From positions 1 through 54,909 of the forward strand of contig JAJFHP010000045.1 of NCBI GenBank assembly GCA_021775555.1: a stretch of DNA of 54,909 bases, read 5' to 3'. Under the pieces are notes generated by a model that had not been told where the DNA came from, did no database searches, and saw only the letters and a program-made list of their open reading frames with translations. The DNA comes from Hyphomicrobiales bacterium (GTDB lineage: Bacteria > Pseudomonadota > Alphaproteobacteria > Rhizobiales > Methyloligellaceae). A program made the translations under genes and the position numbers. This document shows, piece after piece, positions 1-10,935 of this stretch (position 1 is the stretch's first letter; every line of letters starts with the position of its first letter).

Positions 1-607
1 AAACGCTGCGGCCGCGTCCTAGTGGATCATGGGGATGGAGGAGAGACCGCTGATCTCCCGTGGCCTCAGAGGAGTTCGGCTTGTTGCCTCTCCTCCAGTT
101 ACCCCAATCCGAACGGGCACATCTGGGATAGCATGGGATATTATGGGCGTCAATGGCATGAAATGGGAAAATTACGGTTTACGACGGGTTAACCGGCAGC
201 TGGCCTGCATTTCCACACCCCATGATCGCAAGGCAAGGTTAAGGAGGTGTTGACCCGCATGACGGGGGCCTGAATGCGGAAGTGTCTCAGTTTGAAAAAT
301 GCAGTTGTGCGCAATGGAGCGGGCATCTGGGAACATGACACCAAACATCCGGTGTTGAATCAATAAGCGGACGTCTCTTGATTATTCTAAGAACGATTGC
401 GTTTGACTCTGAAAGGAAGTTACGGCTCGTTTCGCGACCGTTTTTACAACAGCTGAATCACTTAAAAATCTACGGCAGAAACGCGGTTGCAGAAGGGATC
501 GGTTTTGCAACACATGCTGGACATCCAACAGCACCCTAAATCGGAATTCCGTCTTGTCGCGGAATTACCGGAGGCAAAAAGCTGATAAAGCTACGCTTTG
601 GCGTTAG
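1..607. other. Gene-free stretch at window start
   Basis: No reading frame here has a convincing ribosome binding site or recognisable protein. The longest frames (74 and 63 codons) overlap each other on opposite strands. A 9-base inverted repeat (37-45 with 88-96, GGAGGAGAG and CTCTCCTCC) could form a stem around a 42-base loop, which is compatible with the end of a transcript from outside the window, but there is no U-tract. I see nothing else. Confidence 0.5.
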
Positions 608-1681
608 TCACGGTCCCACATATAGCGGATGGCCGGAAGCAACGCTCGGAATGGTACCGGGCGTGTTAACCGGTCGACCATCGGTGGACAAATTCGGATC
701 GAGTGGTGGCAGTCGCAATAAGATCTCAGTTCCGGATACAGAACCACCTCCATACTCCGAGTGAAAATTACCGTTCCGATAAAGTTGAAATAGCCTATGA
801 ATCGCTGTTGCCCGGATTGTCCCCTGTTTGCTTCCTTCGCGGATATTAAGACGCTGGTTCATATAGTTACCGAATTCCGCGTCTCCCAACTGAATGGAAT
901 AGTGGCCCGGAAAATCAAAGAAAATCCATGCCTCTTTAAAAAACTCGCTCCCTGGAACATTGCGATTGAGGCCCCTGCACCAGGTGCCTTCACAGTTATC
1001 ACCAGCCACCTCCGGCGCAGATATAAGATCGGCGCCCGGATCCGGCCGTCCCGTGTTGAGGTCCGGAACTGTCGTGGAGTCCCCAGTTTTTGTGAGATCC
1101 GCATGATCAATGCGTGATGGTTGAACAGTATAAAATGGTCCCTTGGCCCAACTTTCACTATGCTCCCACGCGATTGGTATACAATTTTTGGTGCTGTTCA
1201 CCGGAAATTCGACATAAAAGAGATGCGTTCTCGCACCGAAACGTGCGCCCGCCCCTGCCAATGCCAGTAACGCCGGGGAAGGGTCGTTTGGCAGATAATC
1301 GTGCTGGTAGAGTCCGGGCGTGGCCGGCACAGGTAGATCATTCATCCGGGAATGGGCAATTTTAGCGGCATCAGAATAGGGCTGGTTGTCATAGTCACCG
1401 TCAAGTTTTGCAATCGTTTTCGCACTGATCGTGCGATAGCGGGGAAAATCGACAATACACGTGAGTTTTGGATCAAATTCCTCTCCTAAGAACCATGGAG
1501 GCGGTGTTTCGCGTGGATCGTCCCCGCCAACTTCACCTTTTTCTTTACTGGCGATTAGAAGCGGAGAAACCCCGGATTGAATTTCCACGATGGCACCGCT
1601 TCCCTGCGCGTTGCCATCGGCTTGCATATTTACACTAACGAGTAATGTTAGAACCGCGTAAAGGAATATGTTCCAGCTCAT
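608..1681 (-). CDS. Hypothetical secreted protein, about 357 aa
   Basis: I do not recognise this protein. From the chosen start it opens with MSWNIFLYAVLTLLVSVNMQ, a typical Sec signal peptide, so the product is probably periplasmic or exported. An in-frame start 11 codons upstream (1714) would place charged residues before the signal peptide, so the internal ATG is preferred. The mature part is Pro/Gly-rich, has four widely spaced cysteines and ends in a low-complexity Pro/Gly tail; no catalytic motif is obvious. It stands alone, with gene-free DNA on both sides. Function unknown. Confidence 0.65.
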   Translation of the reverse strand: MSWNIFLYAVLTLLVSVNMQADGNAQGSGAIVEIQSGVSPLLIASKEKGEVGGDDPRETPPPWFLGEEFDPKLTCIVDFPRYRTISAKTIAKLDGDYDNQPYSDAAKIAHSRMNDLPVPATPGLYQHDYLPNDPSPALLALAGAGARFGARTHLFYVEFPVNSTKNCIPIAWEHSESWAKGPFYTVQPSRIDHADLTKTGDSTTVPDLNTGRPDPGADLISAPEVAGDNCEGTWCRGLNRNVPGSEFFKEAWIFFDFPGHYSIQLGDAEFGNYMNQRLNIREGSKQGTIRATAIHRLFQLYRNGNFHSEYGGGSVSGTEILLRLPPLDPNLSTDGRPVNTPGTIPSVASGHPLYVGP

Positions 1682-2041
1682 TTTTTCAAGTAACCCCCCA
1701 AACTTATACAACAATAGCTCAGGAAAATATTAACTGCAATTGCAAGCCTTCTTTGATCAACAGACATTTCCGCTAAATGTCAAAGACGGAAGCGATCAAA
1801 ATCTCTGAGGGTGGCAGTTAATGACACTTTCCGGAAGTGGGCATTGCTTACGCTCAACGTCTGCAATCTGAAATAAAAACAGACTCGACGCCATGATGGC
1901 CGTTTCGTTCGCTTAGGGGTAAACTGAGACGCTACCCCAAATGCTCTTTTCTTGAAATTCCAATTGCCCCGTGAAAGGGTCAGGCCATGCCCTGACCTCC
2001 CCGTCTTGGCCCGGCCCCAATATGTGAATAAACCGGCAGTG
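1682..2041. other. Intergenic region between divergent genes
   Basis: About 360 bases separate the secreted protein from the hydrolase. The 10-base perfect palindrome TGCAATTGCA (1735-1744) lies about 55 bases upstream of the minus-strand gene and may be a regulator site. A frame extending the hydrolase upstream to 1952 lacks a signal peptide and a binding site and is probably not translated. Confidence 0.4.
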
Positions 2042-2971
2042 ATGATGAAAATGACCGCGAAATTTTATGCGCTGCTGCTCGTGGGTGTGATGCTTGCGTC
2101 CTGCTCCGGGGCTTACCGGACTGAGGATGCCAATGTGCGCTATGCAAGCGTGGGAACGGGCACGCAAAAAGTCAGGCTGGCCTACCGTGATCAGGGGACA
2201 GGGAAACCGGTGCTGCTTCTGCACGGTTTCGGCGCAAGCTCATACACTTGGCGGCATGTTGAACCAGCACTCGCAGCCGCCGGCCACAGGGTGCTCACGG
2301 TCGATCTGAAGGGTTTTGGCCTGTCGGACAAGCCGCTGGACAAATCCTATTCGATCTTCGATCAGGCCGCACTCATTAGCGCCTTCATCGAACAGCTCAA
2401 GCTGAAGGAATTGACGGTAGTGGGTCATTCACTGGGCGGCGGTGTTACACTCGTGCTGGCGCTGGAGAAGGACAAGATAAAACGCAAACGCATTTCCAAA
2501 ATCGTTTTGATCGACAGTATTGCCTATTCCCAGAATATTCCCATTGCCTTCAATATTTTGCGCACGCCGGTGCTGGGAACAATCGGCAGCCGACTTGTAC
2601 CGCTGGATGTTCAAACCCGGGTCGCATTGCGGCTCGCCTATTTTGACAATTCAAAATTTGATAGCAGTGACGTGAAACAATATGCCGACCCACTGAAGGC
2701 AAAAGGCTCGCGCCACGCCATGATCCAGACTGCACGCCAGATCTTGCCCGAAAACCTTCCAGAGCTTTCAAATCGTTACAAGACGATCAAAATCCCGGCA
2801 CTCATCATCTGGTGCGACCATGACAGGGTCATCAAGCCAATCATCGGCCTGCGGCTGCATGATGATCTACCCAACTCGACATTCCGTGTCGTGCGAAAGT
2901 GCGGTCACATGCCCCAGGAAGAAAAGCCCCAGCAGACCGTGCAGCTGCTTCAGGATTTTCTGAAACGCTAA
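2042..2971 (+). CDS. Alpha/beta-hydrolase fold lipoprotein
   Basis: Predicted serine hydrolase anchored to the envelope; substrate unknown. The start region (ATGs at 2042, 2045 and 2051) encodes a lipoprotein signal with lipobox LASC, so the Cys would be lipidated. The fold signatures are in order: an oxyanion-hole HGFGASSYTW, the nucleophile elbow GHSLGGG, an acid-loop Asp in WCDHDRV, and the catalytic His in CGHMPQEEKP near the C-terminus. Length (about 310 aa) fits epoxide-hydrolase/haloperoxidase-like members of the superfamily. It converges on oxyR with 5 bases between stop codons. The triad is complete, so it is probably active. Confidence 0.85.
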   Translation: MMKMTAKFYALLLVGVMLASCSGAYRTEDANVRYASVGTGTQKVRLAYRDQGTGKPVLLLHGFGASSYTWRHVEPALAAAGHRVLTVDLKGFGLSDKPLDKSYSIFDQAALISAFIEQLKLKELTVVGHSLGGGVTLVLALEKDKIKRKRISKIVLIDSIAYSQNIPIAFNILRTPVLGTIGSRLVPLDVQTRVALRLAYFDNSKFDSSDVKQYADPLKAKGSRHAMIQTARQILPENLPELSNRYKTIKIPALIIWCDHDRVIKPIIGLRLHDDLPNSTFRVVRKCGHMPQEEKPQQTVQLLQDFLKR

Positions 2972-2976
2972 TATTT

Positions 2977-3888
2977 TCACGCATCAGCTTTGTTCCCAGG
3001 ATTGTTGCGCCTCCAGACATCCAGAAAAAGCTGGCCCAGTTTCTCAAACCGCTCAAAGCCCGGCGCTGATGCCCGCCATAAAAGACCAATTGTACGCGAT
3101 GGTTCCGGCTGCAAATGCCGAAGTGTTAGCGGCGTATCGGCGCGTACCTCGACCGGCACCGCCATCTCGGGCAGGAGTGTTGAGCCATATCCGTTTGCCA
3201 CCATTTGCAGCACAGTTGTGAGGCTTGTGGCTCCGAACCTGGACATCGCACCCGTCCCCACAGCGCCACACACGGCAAGCGCCTGATCGCGTAGACAGTG
3301 CCCTTCTTCAAGCAGGATCAATTTCTCCGCCTGCAAATCACCGACCCTTATCGAGTCCGGCTCAGGCGCGGACGCCGGCATTGCTAACAAAAAGCGGTCC
3401 TCGAAAAGTGCAAGGGATTGGAAGCGTTCATCCCCCGCCGGGAGTGCAAGAAGCGCCACATCAAGTACTCCTTCACGCAACTCATCCAACAGATGGTCTG
3501 TCTGTGCCTCATGCAACGTCAAATCGAGTTCAGCATAGCGTTGCTGCAATTCCGGAAGCACCAGCGGCAAAAAATAGGGTGCAATGGTTGGTATTACGCC
3601 CAGCGATAAGGAGCGCCCAAGCGGCCCGCCTTTGTCGGCGGTAAAATCCTGAATATCCTGCACCTTCAAGAGAATATCGGCAGCGCGCCGGGAAACTTCC
3701 CTCCCCTCACCGGTAAGTTGAATGCCGGTTTTTCGCCGCTCGATAAGCATGACACCAAGTTCAGCTTCCAGCTCCTTGATCTGCATGCTCAGAGCCGGCT
3801 GTGTGACATGGCACGCCGCTGCCGCGTGTCCGAAATGGAGAATTTCCCCGAGGGTATGGAAATAGCGAAGCTGTCTTAGCGTGATCAT
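2977..3888 (-). CDS. oxyR: Hydrogen-peroxide-sensing LysR regulator OxyR
   Basis: LysR-type activator of peroxide defence. The N-terminal winged helix-turn-helix (MITLRQLRYF..., residues 1-60) is followed by a LysR effector domain. The two redox cysteines of OxyR are present in the diagnostic EEGHCLRDQALAVC segment (Cys198 and Cys207), which form the disulfide on oxidation in the characterised family. Length (303 aa) matches OxyR. It is divergent from katG across 207 bases, a common arrangement in which OxyR represses itself and activates katG. A 19-base inverted repeat of LysR type sits 30 bases upstream of its start. Confidence 0.93.
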   Translation of the reverse strand: MITLRQLRYFHTLGEILHFGHAAAACHVTQPALSMQIKELEAELGVMLIERRKTGIQLTGEGREVSRRAADILLKVQDIQDFTADKGGPLGRSLSLGVIPTIAPYFLPLVLPELQQRYAELDLTLHEAQTDHLLDELREGVLDVALLALPAGDERFQSLALFEDRFLLAMPASAPEPDSIRVGDLQAEKLILLEEGHCLRDQALAVCGAVGTGAMSRFGATSLTTVLQMVANGYGSTLLPEMAVPVEVRADTPLTLRHLQPEPSRTIGLLWRASAPGFERFEKLGQLFLDVWRRNNPGNKADA

Positions 3889-3918
3889 CGGAAAAGGTCA
3901 TTGGCCGCTTTTGATTAG

Positions 3919-3937
3919 TGATTAGTTTTTCTTATCA
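3919..3937. promoter_or_regulatory. Candidate OxyR operator
   Basis: TGATTAG, five T, then CTTATCA form an imperfect inverted repeat (one mismatch) in the oxyR-katG intergenic region. The size and T-N11-A geometry fit a LysR-type operator, and the position close to the oxyR start fits autorepression with divergent katG activation. The assignment to OxyR is an inference from position and shape. Confidence 0.5.
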
Positions 3938-4083
3938 CAAAGATAGTTTTTTGCAATTAGACCTTATGAATGATCTGCGTCAGACTCACGAGGAGCTGGT
4001 TACTTCAGAATTAGCAAACACCACAGACCTGAAGTCATAATTGTTCCATGCGGAACAAACTGAACAGAATTTCAAGAACATGA

Positions 4084-6288
<2,205 letters not shown>

Positions 6289-6330
6289 TTTCAGGACCTG
6301 GGTCTTAGAGGACGACTGAAAGAAAGCCCG

Positions 6331-6357
6331 GAGCGCTCCATATACACGGGAGCGCTC
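6331..6357 (+). terminator. Stem-loop downstream of katG
   Basis: A perfect 9-base inverted repeat (GAGCGCTCC at 6331-6339 with GGAGCGCTC at 6349-6357) begins 42 bases after the katG stop. There is no T-tract, so it may be an mRNA 3' stabiliser or a weak terminator rather than a strong intrinsic one. Confidence 0.4.
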
Positions 6358-6449
6358 TGGAAGGTGACCGGCTCCTCCCGGAAACCCGTAGAAACAGCTG
6401 GTGCGGATTTCCATCCTGCACTGGCCGTTTTTATTTCCTGCAAATGGAA

Positions 6450-6479
6450 GGCCGGCCCGAGGTTTCCCTTGGACCGGCC
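6450..6479 (-). terminator. Probable rnpB transcript-end hairpin
   Basis: Read on the minus strand, GGCCGGTCC and GGGCCGGCC form a 9-pair GC-rich stem (one G-U) with a 12-base loop, starting about 10 bases past the RNase P RNA 3' end. The following sequence has few U residues, so termination strength is uncertain. Confidence 0.45.
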
Positions 6480-6487
6480 CATAATCA

Positions 6488-6886
<399 letters not shown>

Positions 6887-6947
6887 CTTGTAGAATAAGG
6901 GGATTGAACCCGCATGCGTCAAGTATCAAGGGGCAAGGTGAATCAGA

Positions 6948-8402
6948 TCAGGTATGCAGCACGCCTTTCATTAAATCCAGACCAGCTTCAATCGCCTCGG
7001 GCGCATACCCAGCAAATCCCAACAACAGACCCTGGTTTTTTGCCTTACCCAGATAAAAGCTGCTGAGTGCGCGGGTTTGCACGCCGCTCTCACAAAGCGT
7101 CCGCACAAGGGCGGCATCATCCATGTCATCGGGCAGCCGGGCGATCAGCTGCATGCCTCCCGCTGGCCTTTCAACACGGATCAAATTGCCGAAATGAGCC
7201 GACAGTCCCTCTGACAACACACTTTGTCGCTCCTCATATAAAGCGCAAACATTCCGGACATGGGCCCGCAGGTGTCCTTCTTCAATAAAGCTGGCGAGCG
7301 CCAACTGAATGGCGACCGAGACAAGATGCCCGGTGTTGCGCTGTATACGGGTTATGGGCTCCTTCAGCGCGCTCGGCACCACCGCATAGCCCACGCGTAA
7401 GCCGGGCTGGAGTATCTTGGAAAATGTTCCGACATAGAGGACCCGTCCTTCCGGGTCGAGACCCTGCAGTGCTGCCACCGGGCGGCCCTGAAACTGAAAT
7501 TCACTGTCATAATCATCTTCTACGACGTATGCGCCAAAGCGGTCAGCTGCGTCCAGCAACTCCAGCCGCCGCGCCAGAGGCATCAGCCGCCCTGTGGGAT
7601 ATTGATGAGACGGCGTCACATAGATGGCGCGCGGGTTTGCGCGTTTCCCATATGGAATGAGACCTTGCTCGTCAACCGGCACCGGCACAAGTTGCGCACC
7701 TGTGCCAGAAAACGCTGCGCGCGCACCCAGATATCCGGGCTCTTCAAGCCATACACTGTCGCCCGGACCCACAAGGGCGCGGGCGAGTAAGTCAAGCGCG
7801 GCCTGCGCGGACGACGTGATGATGATCTGCTCCGGTTCCGCCTGAATGCCTCGCATCTCCCGCAAATGCGCACACAAGACTTCACGCAGCCGCGGATGGC
7901 CAGCCGTCCATCCATAAGCCAGCGCTTTGGGTTGCAGACGCTGTGTCTCGCGCCTTAAAAGCCGCGCCCAGATCGCTGTCGGGAAGGCGCCGATATCAGG
8001 AATGCCCGGCAGAAACGGTTTCGGCGTTTCTCCGCCGGCGCTGGTGCGGCTGATGCCGGCCAGACGCTCCCCGGCAGCAGAAAGCGTGTAGTCCGGTCGC
8101 TTGCCCGAAGCGCGCTTGCGCGCCGCCTTTGTTAACCCGGCAGATATCTGGGCAGAAACCACCGTGCCAGAACCCTGCTTCGCTTCCAGATAGCCTTCTG
8201 CTGCCAACTGTTCCACCGCTGCCAATACTGTATTGCGCGCCACACCCAGCTGCCCCGCCATGACCCGGCTGGAAGGAACCCGTGTGTCAGCCGGTAACCT
8301 TGCGCTTAAAATGGCTTCACGCAATTGACCGTAAAGCTGGCTGTAGAGCGAGACCGGTGACGACCGGTCAAGGTCGACGATACCGGAAAAGACGTCTTGC
8401 AA
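6948..8402 (-). CDS. MocR-type GntR/aminotransferase-like regulator
   Basis: Fusion of an N-terminal GntR winged helix-turn-helix (about residues 15-80, with SPVSLYSQLYGQLREAIL and VARNTVLAAVEQL) to a fold-type I aminotransferase domain (about 125-484). The PLP-binding Lys is K329 in VGTFSKILQPGLRVGY, and the cofactor Asp is in VVEDDYDSEF. MocR proteins sense PLP or related compounds and usually act on a divergent neighbour. Here that is a PNPOx-like flavoprotein 98 bases away, so a vitamin-B6-linked role like PdxR is a reasonable inference. A 13-base direct repeat lies in the shared promoter. Confidence 0.88.
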   Translation of the reverse strand: MQDVFSGIVDLDRSSPVSLYSQLYGQLREAILSARLPADTRVPSSRVMAGQLGVARNTVLAAVEQLAAEGYLEAKQGSGTVVSAQISAGLTKAARKRASGKRPDYTLSAAGERLAGISRTSAGGETPKPFLPGIPDIGAFPTAIWARLLRRETQRLQPKALAYGWTAGHPRLREVLCAHLREMRGIQAEPEQIIITSSAQAALDLLARALVGPGDSVWLEEPGYLGARAAFSGTGAQLVPVPVDEQGLIPYGKRANPRAIYVTPSHQYPTGRLMPLARRLELLDAADRFGAYVVEDDYDSEFQFQGRPVAALQGLDPEGRVLYVGTFSKILQPGLRVGYAVVPSALKEPITRIQRNTGHLVSVAIQLALASFIEEGHLRAHVRNVCALYEERQSVLSEGLSAHFGNLIRVERPAGGMQLIARLPDDMDDAALVRTLCESGVQTRALSSFYLGKAKNQGLLLGFAGYAPEAIEAGLDLMKGVLHT

Positions 8403-8403
8403 T

Positions 8404-8439
8404 TGGCACCTTTAATTTTTTAATAATGGATCTTTTGAT
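8404..8439. promoter_or_regulatory. Direct repeat in MocR/PNPOx-like divergent promoter
   Basis: TGGCACCTTTAAT (8404-8416) and TGGATCTTTTGAT (8427-8439) share TGGnnCnTTTnAT and start 23 bases apart, about two helical turns. MocR regulators are known to bind direct repeats, so this is the likely operator of the adjacent regulator. It overlaps the 5' region of the regulator gene, fitting autoregulation. Confidence 0.45.
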
Positions 8440-8500
8440 AGAACCTATTACGTGGTTATCACGGGCTTGGCAATATTTCGATAATGAAAGGTGCAGGCAG

Positions 8501-9160
8501 ATGGACGCCTACGCGACATCAAAAATCAACAAGGTGCGGGTGAGCAAGCGCGCGGTTTACGACCGGGAAACCGTACACGCCACCCTAGATGATGGCCTGG
8601 TCGCCCATGTGGGGTTCGAGGACAAGGACTGGCCCATGGTCATTCCGATGATCTATGCGCGCCTCGGTGAGACGCTGTATCTGCATGGCGCCAAGGCCGC
8701 GCGCTTTGCCAAGGCGCTTGGGAAAGGCGTTCCCGTCTGCATCACGGTGACCCATCTCGACGGGCTTGTTCTGGCGCGCTCCGCCTTCCATTCGTCAGTC
8801 AACTACCGCTCAGTGGTTGTTCACGGGATGGCGCATACGGTTACGGACAAGAAAGAAAAGATTCTCGCGCTGACAGAAGTTACTGATCGTATCGCACCGG
8901 GTCGCTGGGACGAGGCACGGGAGATGAACGACAAGGAATTGAAAAGCACCGGCGTCATCGCCGTCCCCATCGAACATGCGGCCGCCAAAGTCAGAACCGG
9001 CGGCCCGATCGATGATGATGAGGATTACGAGCTGCCTATCTGGGGCGGTGTTGTGCCTGTCCGGCAGGTGTTCGACGCGCCAGAGGACGACGGACGGCTG
9101 GTTGAGGGTGTGAAGGTGCCGGAGTCGATCAACCGGGCACTGCGCCGCAGCGCCGGCTGA
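8501..9160 (+). CDS. PNPOx-like FMN-binding split-barrel protein
   Basis: About 219 aa from the chosen ATG; an open extension upstream to 8282 overlaps the divergent regulator and looks untranslated. The sequence (residues 15-130) has features of the pyridoxamine-5'-phosphate-oxidase-like split barrel family: ATLDDGLVAHVGFEDKDWPMVIP, YLHGAKAAR and VCITVTHLDGLVLARSAFHSSVNYRSVVVHG. Such proteins bind FMN or related cofactors. Divergent from a MocR-type regulator that probably controls it. The exact substrate is not visible, and it need not be a true PdxH. Confidence 0.8.
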   Translation: MDAYATSKINKVRVSKRAVYDRETVHATLDDGLVAHVGFEDKDWPMVIPMIYARLGETLYLHGAKAARFAKALGKGVPVCITVTHLDGLVLARSAFHSSVNYRSVVVHGMAHTVTDKKEKILALTEVTDRIAPGRWDEAREMNDKELKSTGVIAVPIEHAAAKVRTGGPIDDDEDYELPIWGGVVPVRQVFDAPEDDGRLVEGVKVPESINRALRRSAG

Positions 9161-9172
9161 CCTATTTGGTAG

Positions 9173-9466
9173 TTATTTTCCGTCCGCACCGATGGCGCGA
9201 GGACCCGGAGCGGGGCCCGTTTCGCTCAGGCGAATCTGACCTGCGGTATCGAGTGGCCGGGTCATAAACCCGTCCAGATGCTTGAGCAGCGAGATGTGCG
9301 ACTGCTGCATCTGAATCTCCAGGCTCTTGGTCTTGATATCGTCTTCGGCGCGCGAAATCAGATGGTTGATGTGACGGCGCGCATCTTCTCCATTGCCGGA
9401 GTGGGTGCAAACCGACTCTGCGAAACCGACGAACGCCTTAAGCCGATCGAGTTCAATAGTGGACAT
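9173..9466 (-). CDS. Small hypothetical protein, helical, 97 aa
   Basis: I do not recognise this protein. It is mostly charged and helix-prone, with a heptad-like middle (HINHLISRAEDDIKTKSLEI, residues about 33-52), and may form a coiled coil. No signal peptide or membrane segment. GAGGGAGAG ends about six bases upstream of the ATG, a good binding site that supports translation. It converges with the PNPOx-like gene with 12 bases between stops and may share a terminator region. Confidence 0.6.
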   Translation of the reverse strand: MSTIELDRLKAFVGFAESVCTHSGNGEDARRHINHLISRAEDDIKTKSLEIQMQQSHISLLKHLDGFMTRPLDTAGQIRLSETGPAPGPRAIGADGK

Positions 9467-9614
9467 ATGTTGCTCTCCCTCACGCGATACTGCCCCACCA
9501 GCCCATGACTGCCATAAAATAGCGCGAGTGCGGCGGAACTGCGAGGAATGTGCGACAATTGTGAGGTAAACGGCACGATTTGACGGGTGCGTTTCTTGAA
9601 GCGATGCTTAGGCT

Positions 9615-9968
9615 ATGAAGCGCCTGGCAACTTTATGTATCGCCCTTGCCCTCGCCGGTCCGGCGAGAGCGGACCTGCCACCCGATCCGATGATCGTCGC
9701 CATGGCGCAGCATTTCGTACAGGACCGGCTGATGCATGCAGGCGGAGATGAGCATTACCATATCGAATTCGACCGGACGTTTCTCTACTCCCAGCCGCGC
9801 AAGACGCTGTGGGTCGTGGTTGGCGGCTATGTGTTGGACCAGAACACGCCAAATTCGTTTACAGCCGCCGTGATGCTCGATTGCCCGGAGCACGCCAAGG
9901 TTTCCTGCTGGTCACTGGAGAAGCTCTCCATCAACGGCCAGATCGTCATCGACCGCAAGCGGATTTGA
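9615..9968 (+). CDS. Small secreted hypothetical protein, 117 aa
   Basis: Begins MKRLATLCIALALAGPARAD, a clear Sec signal peptide with an ARA-D cleavage site. The mature domain (about 97 aa) has two cysteines, in LDCPEH and SCWSLE, that may form a disulfide. Function unknown. It converges with the arginase-family gene with 8 bases between the stops. Confidence 0.65.
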   Translation: MKRLATLCIALALAGPARADLPPDPMIVAMAQHFVQDRLMHAGGDEHYHIEFDRTFLYSQPRKTLWVVVGGYVLDQNTPNSFTAAVMLDCPEHAKVSCWSLEKLSINGQIVIDRKRI

Positions 9969-9976
9969 ATATGCGG

Positions 9977-10918
9977 CTAACCGATCTGATAACGATCCGG
10001 CATCCCGCGCAGAATCGCGGTCAAGGAATTCGCCACAATGCGATGAGCCGTCAGCGCCGATAGTCCGCTCGGGTCTCGTTCCGGCATCAATTCAACAAGG
10101 TCAAAACCGGCAATCTTTGCCCGTTCGCTGAGCCCATGGATAAGCGATATGGCTTGTGTATAGGTCAGCCCGCCCGGAGCATGGGTGAGCACCCCCGGCA
10201 TATGAGATGGTTCAAGACCGTCGACATCAAACGTGACAATAACCTTCGCACCCTCGGGAACCAGCGAGACAGCGGCGTCCACCCCCTTGGTATGAATTGT
10301 TGCTGCGCTCACAAGGTGAGACCCCCAGTCGCGCGCATCCTGCACATCCGCCTCGAGGGCGCTACCAATCCCGCGTAGACCAACCTGCACCATGCCTTCC
10401 ACATGTTCCATTTCAGATATGCGCCGCATGGTGCTCGACCAGCCAAGACGCTCACCATTGCGCTCATCACGCCAGTCCAGATGGGCATCCACCTGCACAA
10501 TCCATATCGGTCCCTGCCCGCCAAAAGCCTTCAGAAAAGGAATGGGAACGGAATCGTCACCGCCCAGCAGAACCGGGACAGCACCAGCTTCCAGGATTTG
10601 CTTGGTTGCAGAGCTGATCGCTTCCCGGTTACCCTCGGGGTCTGCCGGATCACCCGCCACATCCCCGCAATCGACAATTCTGTGCGCTGCGTCTGCGGGC
10701 ATGGCCCCGCCCCAGTCAAAATCATAATTGTGCCGCCGGTCCTCATTGCGCCCGCTCACATGACGAATGGCAGCCGGTGCATCAACGCAATGGCTGATCT
10801 TGCCAGGGAAATAGGGTGTGCCGTGGGGTGCCCCGAATATGGCGATATCCGCCTTCAGGTCCGCACCGAGGGGAACGTATGGATATCCATAAAATGTCTT
10901 TTCAGGCTTATCATTCAT
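9977..10918 (-). CDS. Arginase/agmatinase-family ureohydrolase with altered metal site
   Basis: 313 aa, ureohydrolase fold. The family hydrolyses guanidino compounds (agmatine, guanidinobutyrate, guanidine and others) with a binuclear Mn, or in some cases Ni, centre. Ligand motifs are recognisable: DAHLD (Asp144, His146, Asp148) and TFDVDG (Asp231, Asp233). The usual GGDH is GGDD here, so the first metal-ligand His is Asp122, and the usual DxxDP after the second Asp pair is GLEPS. The substrate is therefore uncertain, and annotation as agmatinase would be too precise. Starts 17 bases after the amidase gene on the same strand. Confidence 0.82.
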   Translation of the reverse strand: MNDKPEKTFYGYPYVPLGADLKADIAIFGAPHGTPYFPGKISHCVDAPAAIRHVSGRNEDRRHNYDFDWGGAMPADAAHRIVDCGDVAGDPADPEGNREAISSATKQILEAGAVPVLLGGDDSVPIPFLKAFGGQGPIWIVQVDAHLDWRDERNGERLGWSSTMRRISEMEHVEGMVQVGLRGIGSALEADVQDARDWGSHLVSAATIHTKGVDAAVSLVPEGAKVIVTFDVDGLEPSHMPGVLTHAPGGLTYTQAISLIHGLSERAKIAGFDLVELMPERDPSGLSALTAHRIVANSLTAILRGMPDRYQIG

Positions 10919-10935
10919 AGGTGCAATTTGCCTCG

